DNA of 64,000 nt from Caenibius sp. WL (lineage in GTDB: Bacteria > Pseudomonadota > Alphaproteobacteria > Sphingomonadales > Sphingomonadaceae). The stretch covers positions 942,501 to 1,006,500 of the forward strand of contig NZ_CP081844.1 in the NCBI RefSeq assembly GCF_019803445.1. Reading direction: 5' to 3'. Under the pieces are notes generated by a model, which saw only the letters and a list, made by a program, of their open reading frames with translations, was not told the origin of the DNA and searched no databases. How positions within the stretch are numbered: the first letter of the stretch is position 1; each line of letters starts with the position of its first letter. Shown in pieces: positions 41,984 through 50,544 of the stretch. Both the position numbers and the translations under genes were made by a program.

Positions 41984-43885
41984 ATGGCGACAATAGAGGC
42001 AGTGGATACGGCGTTCATCCGGCGCGCGGTGGAACTGGCGGATCTGAATGCGGTGCGCGTGGCGCTCTATCAGATGACGGACGACCCAGCCTTGGCGGCC
42101 TTGCCCCCGGCCGCGCAGATGGACGAAGCGCAGAAGGCCGGGCTGATCGACCGGGCCGTTGCCTGGCTGGCGGACAACGCATCGGGCCAGATGCCCGCGG
42201 AGCCGGAACCGGCTCGTCTGCGCGAACTGATGACACTCGCCACCGGGCGGCCGATGACGGACGACGAGTTCGAGGCGCGCCGCGATCTCGCGGCATTCCG
42301 CCGTTACCCCTTTGCGGTGGAATGGGAAGGGAAGCATCCCCCTGTGCCGGAAGGCTTCAGCGTGGCGATTATCGGCAGCGGCTTTTCCGGCATCGCAGCC
42401 GCCGTACAGTGCGAGATACTGGGCATTCCCTACACCGTTTACGACCGGCAGCCGGAAGCGGGCGGCACCTGGTCGATCAATCGCTATCCCGAAATCCGAG
42501 TCGATACTCCGTCGATCACTTACGAATTCAGCTTCGAGAAGCGGTATCCGTGGGATGAACATTTCGGCCGGGGGGAGGCGGTTCGCGGCTATCTGAACCA
42601 CGTCTCCCGCAAATACGGGGCACAGGCCCACACGCGGTTCGGCCATGATCTGATATCTGGCACGTTCGATGCCTTGCGCAACCGCTGGACGCTGCGGTTC
42701 GATACGCCCGAGGGCGAGCGGACCGCCCACGCGACAATCGTCATCACCGCAAGTGGGACATTCGCCAATCCCCGGATTCCCGATTTTCCCGGCAAGGACG
42801 ATTTCAGGGGGCTGATCGTCCATCCCTCACGCTGGCCCGAAGGGCTGGACCTGCAGGGCAAGCGGATCGCGATTATCGGCAACGGGTCCACGGGGGTGCA
42901 GATGCTGCGCGCGCTGGCGCGCGATGCGGCGCAGGTCCACGTCTTCCAGCGCACGCCGCAATGGATCAGCCCGCGTGAGAAATATGGCGCGCCGATGGAG
43001 CGGGAAGTAAGCTGGCTGGTCGACAACCTGCCGGGCTACTGGAACTGGTGGCGCTATATGGCCACGGCTGCGCTGTTCGATATCCATGCGCTGCAAGTGC
43101 CGGATGCCGCGTGGCAGGCCAGTGGCGGCAAAGTGAATCCCGCCAATGATGCGCTGCGCGACACGCTGACCCAGTATATCCATCAGCAGACCGGTGGCCG
43201 CGCCGATCTGATCGAGCGGCTGGTGCCGGATTACGCGCCGTTTTCCCGCCGTCCGGTGGTGGATAACGGCTGGTATCAGGCGCTGACGCGGGACAACGTC
43301 GAACTGGTGTGCGATTCCATCGAGCGGCTGGTGCCGGAAGGGATCGTGACGGAGGATGGCCATGTGCGGGAAGTGGACATCATCATCGCCGCCACCGGCT
43401 TCGAAGTCGCGAAATACCTCTGGCCCGCGCGTTACACCGGTGCCGGCGCGCGCGATCTGCACGATACTTGGGAAGCGGGCGATGGCCCGCGCGCCTATCT
43501 CGGCATGATGGTGCCCGATTTCCCCAATCTGTTCATGCTTTATGGTCCCAATTCGCAGCCGCTGTCGGGCGGGACGGGGCTGCCGCAATGGTACATGGTC
43601 TGGGCTGCCTATGCCGGGCGCTGCATGATGCGGATGATCGAACAGGGTGCCGACCGGGTGGAAGTGAAGCGCGAAGCGTTCGAACGCTACAATCGCGCGT
43701 TGGACGAGGAAGCGTCGAATCTCCTGCAACTGACTCCGGAAGGGGGCGTGGATCGCAATTACTACGTCAATGCCAAGCATGGCCGCTTGCAGGTGAACGC
43801 GCCGTGGCAGAGCCCAGATTTCCACCGCATGTGCACGGTGGTCGAATGGGACGACCTGATCCTGTCACGAAGCGCGGATGCATAG
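41984..43885 (+). CDS. Baeyer-Villiger-type flavin monooxygenase
   Basis: A 633-residue FAD/NADPH monooxygenase. The first Rossmann motif is VAIIGSGFSGIAAA (about residue 125), the second IAIIGNGSTGVQML (about 295). Between them FRGLIVHPSRWP matches the BVMO fingerprint FxGxxxHxxxWP, and ATGF follows near the C-terminus. BVMOs convert ketones to esters or lactones. The N-terminal 120 residues form an extra helical domain, as in larger BVMOs such as steroid or polycyclic-ketone enzymes. The next two genes, an alcohol dehydrogenase and an esterase, complete a classic ketone-cleavage set. Confidence 0.9.
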   Translation: MATIEAVDTAFIRRAVELADLNAVRVALYQMTDDPALAALPPAAQMDEAQKAGLIDRAVAWLADNASGQMPAEPEPARLRELMTLATGRPMTDDEFEARRDLAAFRRYPFAVEWEGKHPPVPEGFSVAIIGSGFSGIAAAVQCEILGIPYTVYDRQPEAGGTWSINRYPEIRVDTPSITYEFSFEKRYPWDEHFGRGEAVRGYLNHVSRKYGAQAHTRFGHDLISGTFDALRNRWTLRFDTPEGERTAHATIVITASGTFANPRIPDFPGKDDFRGLIVHPSRWPEGLDLQGKRIAIIGNGSTGVQMLRALARDAAQVHVFQRTPQWISPREKYGAPMEREVSWLVDNLPGYWNWWRYMATAALFDIHALQVPDAAWQASGGKVNPANDALRDTLTQYIHQQTGGRADLIERLVPDYAPFSRRPVVDNGWYQALTRDNVELVCDSIERLVPEGIVTEDGHVREVDIIIAATGFEVAKYLWPARYTGAGARDLHDTWEAGDGPRAYLGMMVPDFPNLFMLYGPNSQPLSGGTGLPQWYMVWAAYAGRCMMRMIEQGADRVEVKREAFERYNRALDEEASNLLQLTPEGGVDRNYYVNAKHGRLQVNAPWQSPDFHRMCTVVEWDDLILSRSADA

Positions 43886-43925
43886 CGGGCAGGACAGCAC
43901 ACAAAAGCAAGCGGGAGAGATTTGA

Positions 43926-45014
43926 ATGCGCGCATTGATCCATGAAGGCGAAGGCAGGATTCGCTACACCGAGAGCCTGTCGGTGCGCGAGCCTGAGAAG
44001 GATGAAGTGCTGGTTCGCATCGTCGCTAGCGGCATCTGCCACAGCGATATCAGTGTGATGAACGGCACGATCGAATGGCCCGCCCCGGCGGTGCTGGGGC
44101 ACGAAGGCGCCGGGGTGATCGAGCAAGTGGGCGCCGGGGTCACCGGTCTTGCGCCCGGCGATCATGTGGTGCTGCATACCCTGGCCTATTGCGGCCATTG
44201 TGCGCACTGCGACACGGGCAAGCCGACGCATTGCCGCTCCACGCTGGGCAATCGATCGCAACCGTTCACGCAGGACGGCGCGGCGGTCTCCAATTTTGCG
44301 GCCACGTCGACCTTTGCCGAATACACCGTCGTCAAGCAGCAGCAGGTGGTGAAAGTCGATCCGGCCATTCCGCTGGACGTGGCCTGTGTGGTCGGCTGCG
44401 GTGTGTTGACCGGGGTCGGCTCTGTCCTTCACCGCGCGAATGTGGCGGCGGGCGATACGGCGGCTGTCTTCGGCGTGGGCGGGATCGGCCTCAATGTCAT
44501 TCAGGGCTTGCGGCTTGCCGGGGCCGCGCGGATCGTGGCGGTGGACCTGCTGGCTTCGCGCGAGGATCTGGCCCGCGCGTTCGGCGCGACCGATTTCGTC
44601 GATGCCACACAGCACGATGCGCCAGCACGGATCAAGGAACTGTTGCCCGATCCCCTGCCATGGGCGGCGGGGGTCGACTGGGCGTTCGAATGTTCCGGCA
44701 GCCCGGTGGCGCTGGGCAATGCCACGGCGTCGCTTGGGTGGGGTGGCAATTGCGTGATCGTCGGCACCCCCAAGGCGACTGCCACGCTCGAACTGCCGAT
44801 CATGCCGATGAGCATGGTCGATCGGGGCATCATGGGCGTCCGCTATGGCACCTCGCAGCCGCACCGGGATATTGCGGTCTATCTCGACCTCTACCGCACC
44901 GGCCAGTTGAAGCTGGAGGAGCTTGTGACCAGGCGTTATGCGCTCGATCAGTATGAAGAAGCGTTCCACGATCTGGAAAGCGGCAAGCTCGCGCGCGGCG
45001 TGTTCGTGTTCTGA
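43926..45014 (+). CDS. Zinc-dependent alcohol dehydrogenase
   Basis: A 362-residue medium-chain dehydrogenase. Catalytic zinc ligands are in GICHSD and GHEGAG; the structural zinc lobe has four Cys in CGHCAHCDTGKPTHC; the NAD-binding motif is GVGGIGLNVIQG. Overall it resembles class III/aryl-alcohol-type dehydrogenases. GGGAGAG precedes the ATG. Following the BVMO at 40 bases and preceding the esterase at 11 bases, it may make the ketone substrate of the BVMO or oxidise the alcohol that the esterase releases. Confidence 0.9.
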   Translation: MRALIHEGEGRIRYTESLSVREPEKDEVLVRIVASGICHSDISVMNGTIEWPAPAVLGHEGAGVIEQVGAGVTGLAPGDHVVLHTLAYCGHCAHCDTGKPTHCRSTLGNRSQPFTQDGAAVSNFAATSTFAEYTVVKQQQVVKVDPAIPLDVACVVGCGVLTGVGSVLHRANVAAGDTAAVFGVGGIGLNVIQGLRLAGAARIVAVDLLASREDLARAFGATDFVDATQHDAPARIKELLPDPLPWAAGVDWAFECSGSPVALGNATASLGWGGNCVIVGTPKATATLELPIMPMSMVDRGIMGVRYGTSQPHRDIAVYLDLYRTGQLKLEELVTRRYALDQYEEAFHDLESGKLARGVFVF

Positions 45015-45025
45015 GCGGGGACGGC

Positions 45026-45901
45026 ATGATGGATGAGGAGCGCAAGCCCCATTGGGCCCTGCCGCCGCTGCGTGCGGGGCACGCTGCCGATGCCACGCTG
45101 TTGCAACGGCGTGCCGCCGTCGAAGCAATGCCGCAGGGGGAAGGTATTCAGCCGGACGATAGGGTGATCGGTGGCGTCCGTTGCCTTGTGGTTGGCCCGG
45201 ATACGGCAGATCATTTGGCGGGGGGTACTTTGCTCTACTTCCACGGCGGCGGGTATCGCCTGGGATCGCCATCGGCGTGGTTGGACTATGCGCGGCGTCT
45301 GGCTAACGTGGCGGGGCTGCGCATCGTGCTGCCCTTCTACCGCCTCGCCCCCGAACATCCTTTTCCGGCGGCGTTGTATGATGCCGTGGCGGTCTATCGT
45401 GCGCTGCGAGAGGAAGGCCCGGTCCTGGTGGGCGGGGATTCGGCAGGGGGCGGGCTTGCGGCTGCGCTTTGCCTCGCGGCTGCCCGTGCGGAGCAGCCGG
45501 TGGCCGGCGCCATCCTGATCTCGCCGATGCTCGACATGATGGCCCGTGACCGGACTTATGACGACAACGCGGCGCGGGATGCGCTCTTTTCCCGGGCGGC
45601 GGTTCGGGATGCGGCGGCGCTCTATCTGCAAGGGCATGCGGTGGACGACCCGCTGGTATCGCCGCTGTGCGCGGATCCGGCCATGTTCCCACCGATGCTG
45701 CTGCTGGTTGGAGGGGTGGAAGTGCTGCTGGGTGAAGCGTTGGCTTTTGCCCAGGCTCTGGCGCTGGCGGATCGCCCCGTCACGCTGCATGTCGCAGGGG
45801 GTATGGGGCACGTCTGGCCGATGATGGCTCCCGCCACGCCTGAAGCGGCCGAGGCATTCGCTGCTATCGCCGCATGGTGCCGGGGGTGCCACGGAGATTG
45901 A
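45026..45901 (+). CDS. Alpha/beta-hydrolase, hormone-sensitive-lipase-type esterase
   Basis: A 291-residue esterase of the HSL family. The oxyanion motif HGGGY (YFHGGGYRLGSPS), the nucleophile GGDSAGGGLAAAL, and a C-terminal GMGHVWP with the catalytic His are present. It starts at ATG 45026 (or 45029). The likely role is hydrolysis of the ester or lactone formed by the upstream Baeyer-Villiger monooxygenase. It ends about 100 bases before the convergent SnoaL-like gene. Confidence 0.86.
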   Translation: MMDEERKPHWALPPLRAGHAADATLLQRRAAVEAMPQGEGIQPDDRVIGGVRCLVVGPDTADHLAGGTLLYFHGGGYRLGSPSAWLDYARRLANVAGLRIVLPFYRLAPEHPFPAALYDAVAVYRALREEGPVLVGGDSAGGGLAAALCLAAARAEQPVAGAILISPMLDMMARDRTYDDNAARDALFSRAAVRDAAALYLQGHAVDDPLVSPLCADPAMFPPMLLLVGGVEVLLGEALAFAQALALADRPVTLHVAGGMGHVWPMMAPATPEAAEAFAAIAAWCRGCHGD

Positions 45902-45997
45902 CGGGATAGAGCGAATGCACCCGCTGAATACGGGCGCGGCGCGGCATTTTGCGCAAGGCGTTAGGCAGTCGGATGCATCCTGCTCCCGTTCAGGAAG

Positions 45998-46498
45998 TTA
46001 CTTCGGCAGAGTTCCATATTCCATCGGCGGGCCGAACTTCGAAAACAGGTGGCTGTGTAGCTCGACCGGTTCCTTGCGATATTCGACCTTTTCAAAAGCC
46101 CTGACATAGCCGCTGTGGAGGATTTTCCATTCGCCGTCACGGCGGATGTAGCGGTCCTGATAGAAAGCCGCCCCCTGCGTTTCGCGGTTGGTCGCCATGT
46201 TCACCGCCCAGTCGATCATGTACCAGCGGCCTTCGGCGTTATCTTCGTCATGGACCGTGATTTCGGGCATCAGCGCCAGGTGCATTCCGACATACTGGTT
46301 ATTCTGCATCTGGCTGAGCAGGCCGACGATCTCTTCCCGATCAGCCGCTTCATAGAGGTAGCTGCCGCCTTCGTAGCGGATCGTTGCCTCGGGGACGAAG
46401 CAGGCGCGCAACCCGTCGCTGTCGCCGCTGTCGAGCATCCGCATGTAGCGATGCTTGAGCATCTTGATCCGTTCGATATCTTCCAGCCGCAAGGTCAT
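45998..46498 (-). CDS. SnoaL/NTF2-like protein
   Basis: A 166-residue NTF2-fold protein. IERIKMLKHRYMRMLDSGDSDGLRACFVPEATIRYEG is the standard opening helix-strand of SnoaL-like polyketide cyclase/dehydratase relatives (split here as IKMLKHRYMRMLDSGD and ACFVPEATI); AAFYQDRYIRRDGEWKI is the closing strand pair. Such proteins serve as small isomerases, dehydratases (for example scytalone dehydratase-like) or non-catalytic subunits. It faces the BVMO operon tail to tail; a shared role in ring-compound breakdown is plausible but unproven. Confidence 0.75.
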   Translation of the reverse strand: MTLRLEDIERIKMLKHRYMRMLDSGDSDGLRACFVPEATIRYEGGSYLYEAADREEIVGLLSQMQNNQYVGMHLALMPEITVHDEDNAEGRWYMIDWAVNMATNRETQGAAFYQDRYIRRDGEWKILHSGYVRAFEKVEYRKEPVELHSHLFSKFGPPMEYGTLPK

Positions 46499-46940
46499 GC
46501 CTGTCTCCCATGCTTTGAGGTGTGCTTCTGACCAAAGCGCCGCCCGACATCAAGGGCTTGGGCGTTCGCATCGTCGGACTTGATGACCAGCCGCTACAAT
46601 CATGCTGTCCTATGGGGCGTTGTCCGCAGTGGGAAACGGGTTGTTGCGCCACGTTTGCCAAAACAAGGAAGGAGGGGAAACAATATTGCATTCCCAGTAC
46701 AAAGATCTTGCGACGCGGATGGCAGGACAACGCATGTTACACGTCTTCACTCGACTTGGGATCGCATGATTGCGGATATCGACCGCCGCCGCAGGCCATG
46801 GAAAGAACCCGATCGGACATGGCAAGATGTGTCTCTTGGGCAACAAGATTGTGCTGAATCAAAAAAAGAGAAACTTTATCATAGTCGCTGAGTTGTGGCT
46901 GTGTCAGAAAGTTCAACGCGGGTAAGAAGGGAGAGTAAGT
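46499..46940. other. 442-bp region with no recognised gene
   Basis: The two overlapping open frames here (46522-46857, 46580-46891) have no ribosome site and odd composition, and are not called. The last 90 bases are A-rich and hold the leader of the outer-membrane gene (ribosome site GAAGGGAGAG). I see no hairpin-plus-T terminator or convincing sRNA signal. Confidence 0.4.
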
Positions 46941-47804
46941 ATGCGTAAGCTTCTTCTCGCCGCAGTAGCAACTGCGGCATTGTCCACTCCAGCACTGGCA
47001 CGAGATAATCAGCCATATGTCGGAATCGAAGGCGGCGTCGTTTTCGGGCAAAAGACCGATATCGATCTCAATGTCTTCAACGAGCGTACCAATATCCGGT
47101 ACGACGACGGTCTGAGCATCAAATACAAGAAGCCCGGATGGGAAGTCGATGGCATCGTCGGCTATGACTTCGGCATAGTCAGGGCCGAGGCTGAAGTCGG
47201 CTACAAGCGGCTCAAGGCCAAAAGCATCAGCTTCAGCCCCGCATTTGCCGCCGATCACAATCTGCCGGACACCGGGCCGTACGATCTCGACGGCTTCGGC
47301 AGCAACAAGGCAAGTGTTCTGTCCGGAATGGTGAACATGCTGTTCGACCTCGGGGATGAGAACGGCCTCAGCTACTATGCGGGCGGCGGTCTGGGCCGGG
47401 CCCGGGTCAAGATGCTCGGTGGCAAGGACAGCGCCTGGGCATGGCAGCTTATCGCCGGCGTGCGTTATGCGCTGAACCAGAATGTCGATATCGGCCTCAA
47501 GTATCGCTACTTCAACACCGGCCGTCTCCGGTTTAGCGATAGCGAGTTCGACACGGATAGCCAGGTCGGTACGGTCGGCTTCGAAGGGCGCGGCAAGCTG
47601 CGCACGCATAGCGTTCTTGCCACTTTGACCTACAATTTCGGTGCACCGGCTGCAGAGCCCGCACCGCCGCCACCCCCGCCGCCTCCGCCGCCCCCGCCTC
47701 CGCCGCCTGCTACGCAGACGTGCCCGGATGGGACGGTCGTGCGTGTGGATCAGGGGTGCCCCCCGCCGCCTCCGCCGCCTCCGCCGGCGCCTGAGCGCGG
47801 GTAA
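46941..47804 (+). CDS. Outer-membrane beta-barrel protein (OmpA-like) with polyproline tail
   Basis: A 287-residue protein with signal peptide (KLLLAAVATAALSTPALA), an eight-strand OmpA-type barrel (YVGIEGGVVFGQ through HSVLATLTYNFG) and a long polyproline run, then TQTCPDGTVV, a second Pro run and APERG at the end. The peptidoglycan-binding OmpA domain is absent; this short form occurs in sphingomonads. It is likely an abundant structural porin-like protein. It is followed by a strong intrinsic terminator, which fits a single highly expressed gene. Confidence 0.85.
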   Translation: MRKLLLAAVATAALSTPALARDNQPYVGIEGGVVFGQKTDIDLNVFNERTNIRYDDGLSIKYKKPGWEVDGIVGYDFGIVRAEAEVGYKRLKAKSISFSPAFAADHNLPDTGPYDLDGFGSNKASVLSGMVNMLFDLGDENGLSYYAGGGLGRARVKMLGGKDSAWAWQLIAGVRYALNQNVDIGLKYRYFNTGRLRFSDSEFDTDSQVGTVGFEGRGKLRTHSVLATLTYNFGAPAAEPAPPPPPPPPPPPPPPPATQTCPDGTVVRVDQGCPPPPPPPPPAPERG

Positions 47805-47837
47805 GCAATCCGGCCGGATAGGGCCAAGGGGAACGAA

Positions 47838-47867
47838 GGGCGGGGCCTTGTGGCCTCGCCCTTTTTT
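47838..47867 (+). terminator. Intrinsic terminator of the outer-membrane protein gene
   Basis: GGGCGGGGCC-TTGT-GGCCTCGCCC stem (one G-T pair) followed by six T at 47862-47867, 33 bases after the stop codon. It is the clearest intrinsic terminator in the window. Confidence 0.92.
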
Positions 47868-47920
47868 CATGAGTAACCAATGCTGGCGCCTGAATCCGCC
47901 AACGCGCGGCGAACTGGCGT

Positions 47921-49279
47921 TCAGTTCGCCGAAGTGCGGTCGTATGAGGCCGATCCGGCGTTGGCCTGGGCGACGCCGTGCGTATCCCGGCCATAGATAT
48001 CGGTCGTATAGACGATCTTTCCGTCCACAGGTTGTGCCGTCAGATAGGTGAGATAGATCGGGATGCCCTTGGGCAATTGGACGAACTGTTCCGGTTCTGC
48101 GGAAGGCGCAACCGGCTCACGCCCCAGCAACCAGCGCCCGAACCGCTGCGCATCCTCAAGCCGGACGCACCCGTTGCTCAGGTCCCGCCGGGCCTTGGCG
48201 AACAGCGCTTTCGAAGGCGTGTCGTGAAGATAGATGTCTTCCCCGTTCGCGAACGAGAACTTGAGCTTGCCCATGGAATTCTGCGGGCCGGGAAGTTGAC
48301 GCACGCGAATGGTCTTCTGGCCTGCCGCAACCGCTTTCCAGTCGATCTGATCGGATGGAACGACAGTGGCGTTTTCCGACCAGTCGGACATCACCTGATA
48401 GCCCCGGCTCTTGAGATAGCCGGTCCCCATCTTGAGGACATTCTGCGCAATCGTCTTGCGCACCAGATGCTCGGGCACGTTCCAGTAGGGGTTGAACGTG
48501 GCGTAATAGATCACGCTGGAGATCATCGGGGTCGGAAACTGTTCCATGCCGACGATGACTTTCATCGAATCCACCGGCCGCCCGTTTTCGAACATCTGCA
48601 ACCGCTGCGTCGCCGTGTTGACCAGCGCGAACTGTTCGGTGGCGGGGAGCGAGCGCAGGCGTTCCAGATTCACCACGATCCGCGGGTCAGGCGCGGCGTT
48701 AGGTGTGGATTGCATATCGCGCCATGCAATATCGCGTAGTTCCGCATAGACCGGGTTGATCGCCGACACTTCCGCCAGGTGTTGCTCAAGCGAGGATGCA
48801 TGGGCAGCGGTGGTGAGGATCTGGTCGATATCGGCGGGTTTGGGCGCCAATGTGGGATAGCCGTAGATCACATCGCGCGGCGGGCGGCGGATCGCTTCGA
48901 CATAAGCCACCCAGGCGGCAGACAGAATGCGTTCAGCCGCGGCCTTGTCCGCTGCACTGCCGGTCGAGGCGGCTTGCGCGGCCTGTTCGACCTGGCGGGC
49001 GAGAGCCGGGCCATTGGCGAGCCCGTCCAGCGGCGCACGGCGCAGGATAGCGGCGAGATCGGTTGCCGGGCGGGCGCCGTTCTGGAACCACTGGGGCCCC
49101 TGCCAGCGCTTGTAGAAGGCCAGGATCGCGGCTTCCCGGGGCATAGCAGCCACAGCCGCCTGCAACGCCTCGCTGGGTTGGGGCGTGGCTGGCTTTTCCC
49201 GCGCCAGCGCGGGGGAAACTGCCAATAGCATCGCCGCAGGACCGAAAGCGGCGAGAAAGGATATTGGGCGACTGAGCAC
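47921..49279 (-). CDS. Periplasmic L,D-transpeptidase (YkuD domain)
   Basis: A 452-residue enzyme with signal peptide (FLAAFGPAAMLLAVSPALA). The catalytic YkuD motif is HDTPSKALF followed by SNGCVRLED, nucleophile Cys at about residue 371. It is a large YcbB/LdtD-like form with a long N-terminal region. L,D-transpeptidases make 3-3 peptidoglycan cross-links or anchor proteins to the wall. The start is GTG at 49279 with GAGGAG eight bases upstream. It is transcribed toward the outer-membrane protein gene and is independent of it. Confidence 0.88.
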   Translation of the reverse strand: MLSRPISFLAAFGPAAMLLAVSPALAREKPATPQPSEALQAAVAAMPREAAILAFYKRWQGPQWFQNGARPATDLAAILRRAPLDGLANGPALARQVEQAAQAASTGSAADKAAAERILSAAWVAYVEAIRRPPRDVIYGYPTLAPKPADIDQILTTAAHASSLEQHLAEVSAINPVYAELRDIAWRDMQSTPNAAPDPRIVVNLERLRSLPATEQFALVNTATQRLQMFENGRPVDSMKVIVGMEQFPTPMISSVIYYATFNPYWNVPEHLVRKTIAQNVLKMGTGYLKSRGYQVMSDWSENATVVPSDQIDWKAVAAGQKTIRVRQLPGPQNSMGKLKFSFANGEDIYLHDTPSKALFAKARRDLSNGCVRLEDAQRFGRWLLGREPVAPSAEPEQFVQLPKGIPIYLTYLTAQPVDGKIVYTTDIYGRDTHGVAQANAGSASYDRTSAN

Positions 49280-49415
49280 GCGCTCATCTCCTCACTATCG
49301 TTGCACCGCGTCCTCCAACGAACCGATGCTGCAAGATATTAGCCCAAGGTTGGGTGCTGTCAAAGCAATGGCAAGGGGAAAGGTGTGTTTTCGGCTGCCC
49401 ATCCCGTTGCGATCT

Positions 49416-50288
49416 TTATGCCTTTAAGGGCTCTGGCGCCGGGGCCGCCAGCACATCGACATCGGACAGCTTGAGAATCTCTTCGGCTACGCTCCCCAAA
49501 AAGAATTTCTCTATTCCCGAGCGCCCCCGTGTCCCGACGATAAGCAGGTCCGGCCGGGCTTCGCGGACTTCGCGGCGGATGGTTTCGGAGATCGACAGTT
49601 CCACCGGGGCGATGATCTGGGCCACCGGGCGAAGCGCGGTGGACTTCAGGAAGCCATGCATCGCATCCGCCGCTTCCGCTTTTGCGGCCAGTTCGTAATC
49701 CTCGATCTCGTCACCGCTCATGAGCGAACGCTGCATCATGCTTTTCTCGGGCGTGTCGAGCACGTGCAGGACCGTGACATCGGCAGTGTCGAGCAGGCCG
49801 AGGTGCTGGGCGACCTGCGTCGCAGCCACCGAACAGGCGGAAAAATCGGTGGCGATCAGAATCCGCTGATAGGGGCCGGCGGGCACGCCGTTGGCCATGA
49901 TCACCGGCACCGCGCTTTCGCGGATGGTGCGTTCGGCTGTGGTGCCGACAAAGATGTCCTTGAGCAGATCACGCCGGTGAGGTCCGAGCACGATAAGGCC
50001 GGGCGCGATCTCCCGCGCCGTATCGATCAGCGCGCGAAACGGATCGCCCTGCGCCAGGCGATAGGAACAGGATATTCCGTCGCTTGCCGTAATCGTTTCC
50101 GCCAGTTCGGTCAGAAGTTCGGTGCTCACCGTACGCTGCATGGAGAGGAGTCGATCGGGCAGATCGTCGTCCAGAGCATGGAACAGCACCAGTTCGGCTG
50201 CGATCTGGCGTGCGGTGAGAATGGCCCGCCGCAAGGCACGGTCGGAACGAGGGGAAAAATCGGTGGCGACCAGAATCTTGCTCATCAA
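49416..50288 (-). CDS. Tandem universal stress protein (two UspA domains)
   Basis: A 290-residue protein with two Usp domains: residues about 1-140 and 145-285. The second has a perfect ATP-binding motif G-x2-G-x9-G-S in GTRGRSGIEKFFLGS; the first has the degenerate GPHRRDLLKDIFVGT. Both begin with ILVATDFS / ILIATDFS. It is a cytoplasmic stress protein, often induced by low oxygen, starvation or ion stress. It diverges from the mrp antiporter operon across a 256-bp region with two direct repeats. Confidence 0.88.
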   Translation of the reverse strand: MMSKILVATDFSPRSDRALRRAILTARQIAAELVLFHALDDDLPDRLLSMQRTVSTELLTELAETITASDGISCSYRLAQGDPFRALIDTAREIAPGLIVLGPHRRDLLKDIFVGTTAERTIRESAVPVIMANGVPAGPYQRILIATDFSACSVAATQVAQHLGLLDTADVTVLHVLDTPEKSMMQRSLMSGDEIEDYELAAKAEAADAMHGFLKSTALRPVAQIIAPVELSISETIRREVREARPDLLIVGTRGRSGIEKFFLGSVAEEILKLSDVDVLAAPAPEPLKA

Positions 50289-50360
50289 TCGTTCTCCCCT
50301 TTGGCTTCAACATTCCAGTTCGGTGCCTGAACTCGGAATTAATAACCATATAGGATGATA

Positions 50361-50399
50361 GTGCCTTTGTCCGGTGCATTTCAGGCGAATGTGCCTTTG
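50361..50399. repeat. Two direct GTGCCTTTG repeats 30 bp apart
   Basis: GTGCCTTTG at 50361-50369 and 50391-50399, spaced exactly 30 bases start to start (about three helix turns), in the divergent region between the stress protein and mrpA. Both are followed by G-rich GGTG/GGGTG. Possible tandem activator sites on one face of the DNA. Confidence 0.4.
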
Positions 50400-50544
50400 C
50401 AGGGTGTGTCGCAATTGCATCGGCCACGCGGCCATGGACAAAAGTTTTTTGCCTGAGGCGTTGCCAATCATAAAAAAAGTCAACCATATGGGCAAACACC
50501 GGCGAATGCCTTCCCGACCTCACCACTGACGAGCGCGATAACGA

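Noticed and set aside
46522-46891. Two overlapping short frames between the SnoaL-like and outer-membrane genes
   Set aside because: No ribosome site, unusual composition and no recognisable motif.
47650-47804. Loss of the OmpA peptidoglycan-binding domain by frameshift
   Set aside because: Short barrel-plus-polyproline forms ending in ERG are usual in sphingomonads, and a strong terminator follows directly.
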